Shown piece after piece: positions 11,532 through 12,457 of a DNA stretch of 12,457 nt. Under the pieces are notes generated by a model. That model ran no database searches. It was not told where the DNA came from and saw only the letters and a list, made by a program, of their open reading frames with translations. Source of the DNA: Rhizobiales bacterium UBA697. Its GTDB lineage: Bacteria; Pseudomonadota; Alphaproteobacteria; Rhizobiales; Ancalomicrobiaceae. Position numbers and translations under genes: made by a program. Each line of letters starts with the position of its first letter. The first letter of the stretch is position 1. The DNA lies in NCBI GenBank assembly GCA_002298965.1, contig DBMN01000032.1:1-12457 (forward strand), in the 5' to 3' direction.

Positions 11532-12457
11532 GGCGTCGCCCCGCGGATCGGTGCCGGGTTCACGGGCGCGGGTGCCGTCGCCGGGGCGGCGGCGGACGGT
11601 GTCGCGGCGGGCTTGGCCGGCGGGTGGAAGGGCAGGTGGTCGTAGCGGTCGGTGTCGCCGGGGCGGTTGTCGTAGCAGGTCGGGGTGACGACCGGCCGAC
11701 CCGAGGCCAGCAACTCGCCGACCGTGGCGAAGCGCAGGCCCTTGGCCTCGAGCGCGTCGATCAGCTTCGGCAGCGCCTCGGCGGTATGGAAGCCGCGGCC
11801 GTTGGCATGGGCCAGGACGATCGAGCCGGGGCGGACGGTCGGCAGCGTGTTGGCGAGGATCGCCGCGGCACCGGTGCCGGGCGAGGGATCGCCGGTCGAG
11901 ACGTCCCACTGGATCGCCGCCATGCCGGCGCCGTTGACGGCGGCCATCGCCCGGTCGTTGCAGGCGCCGAAGGGGTAGCGCATGAGCTTCGAGCGCGGCA
12001 GGCCGGCGACCTCGGCGAAGGTCGCCTCCGGCGCCAGCACCTCGCGGGCGAGGCGCTCGTCGTCGACGGTGCGCAGGTTGGCGTGGGTCCAGGTGTGGTT
12101 GGCGATCTCGAACAGCGGATCGCGGGCGAGTTCGCGGAAGCGCTCCGGGTGGGTCGCCGCCCAGTGGCCGCCGACGAAGAGCGTGGCGCGGACGCCGCGG
12201 CGGCGCAGCGTGTCGACGATGGCGCCGTCGTAGCCGGCGACCTCGTTCGCCGTCTCGCAGAGGTCGAAGGTCAGCGCCACGCGACGGTCGCCGGCGGGCA
12301 GCTCGACGCGGCGGACCGAACCGGCGAGCGCCGGCGGCAGCGGCGTCGCGGCGGAGAGGCGGGTGATGTCGGGCACCGCGACCTGGGCCTCGGGCACGCG
12401 CTTGCGGATCGCCTTCTCGGCCGGGTTCCAGGGCTTGGGCGCCGCGGACGAGGCCTC
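11528..12457 (-). CDS. Polysaccharide deacetylase-like (NodB homology) protein, 5' end beyond window
   Basis: 309 residues are visible and the frame is open to the right edge. The GTG at 12397 is probably internal, because the codons before it (KPWNPAEKAIRKR) look coding; any signal peptide lies outside. Numbered from the first visible codon, the NodB-type motifs are TFDLCE (63-68), HTWTH (121-125), RYPFG (160-164), WDVSTGD (184-190) and LAHANG (215-220). CE4 enzymes are metal-dependent N- or O-deacetylases of cell-wall or exopolysaccharide sugars. Here the second Asp of the usual TFDDG is Leu, so metal binding or activity may differ. The C-terminus (about 280-309) is a Pro/Ala-rich, probably disordered tail. 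The gene is translationally coupled to the GNAT gene. Periplasmic or secreted location is likely but not shown. Confidence 0.87.
   Translation of the reverse strand, partial: EASSAAPKPWNPAEKAIRKRVPEAQVAVPDITRLSAATPLPPALAGSVRRVELPAGDRRVALTFDLCETANEVAGYDGAIVDTLRRRGVRATLFVGGHWAATHPERFRELARDPLFEIANHTWTHANLRTVDDERLAREVLAPEATFAEVAGLPRSKLMRYPFGACNDRAMAAVNGAGMAAIQWDVSTGDPSPGTGAAAILANTLPTVRPGSIVLAHANGRGFHTAEALPKLIDALEAKGLRFATVGELLASGRPVVTPTCYDNRPGDTDRYDHLPFHPPAKPAATPSAAAPATAPAPVNPAPIRGATP

Noticed and set aside
10272..11645. 457-codon plus-strand frame opposite the SDR and GNAT genes
   Set aside because: Antisense composition artefact; the minus-strand genes have complete catalytic motifs.
1..12457. 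CRISPR, prophage, insertion sequence, toxin-antitoxin or defence system
   Set aside because: No arrayed direct repeats, transposase or integrase motifs, attachment-site duplications or defence domains were found on either strand.

Overview
This window is GC-rich, gene-dense chromosomal DNA. An alphaproteobacterium, probably of the Hyphomicrobiales, is the best guess. The reasons are the strong G/C third-position bias, a Tat-exported polyamine-type binding protein, an intracellular PHB depolymerase, a TFDLCE-type NodB-like deacetylase, and a palindromic repeat (CCTCA-N3-TGAGG ... GTCTCGAAG) of a kind common in that order. No genus can be assigned from the sequence alone. No phage, insertion sequence, CRISPR array, tRNA or rRNA is visible.

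Layout: (1) Positions 2-919 (+) hold the 3' end of a hybrid sensor kinase (receiver plus HPt). It converges, with 7 bases between stop codons, on (2) a five-gene minus-strand operon at 927-5884. The operon encodes an ABC ATPase, a Tat-signal binding protein, two PotB/PotC-type permeases and an Asp/Glu/hydantoin-family racemase. (3) A 312-base divergent control region (5885-6196) holds a perfect 12-base palindrome nested inside a perfect 9-base inverted repeat. It separates the operon from (4) a GntR/FCD repressor-type gene (6197-6904, +). (5) The intergenic stretch 6905-7195 holds a nested hairpin and two head-to-head copies of a palindromic repeat. (6) A GST-like gene (7196-7849, -) and phaZ (7998-9212, +) are divergent. 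phaZ ends at a bidirectional terminator shared with (7) a cytochrome b561 gene (9286-9846, -). (8) Upstream of that are a strong hairpin and a 27-codon membrane microprotein ORF (9993-10076, -). (9) A minus-strand cluster follows: SDR oxidoreductase, GNAT acetyltransferase and a polysaccharide-deacetylase-like protein that runs off the right edge.

How they work together: the transporter, racemase and divergent GntR gene look like one uptake and catabolic module. The regulator would bind the nested palindrome, which overlaps the best predicted promoter of the operon. A hairpin after the binding-protein gene probably sets the excess of binding protein over permeases. The substrate cannot be read from the sequence. 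The transporter is of the polyamine/opine type, and the racemase suggests a chiral amino acid, hydantoin or allantoin-like compound. The remaining genes are ordinary housekeeping or accessory functions. The most interesting points are the nested operator, the covarying repeat pair, the microprotein and two substitutions in otherwise conserved active-site motifs (HPt and NodB domains).
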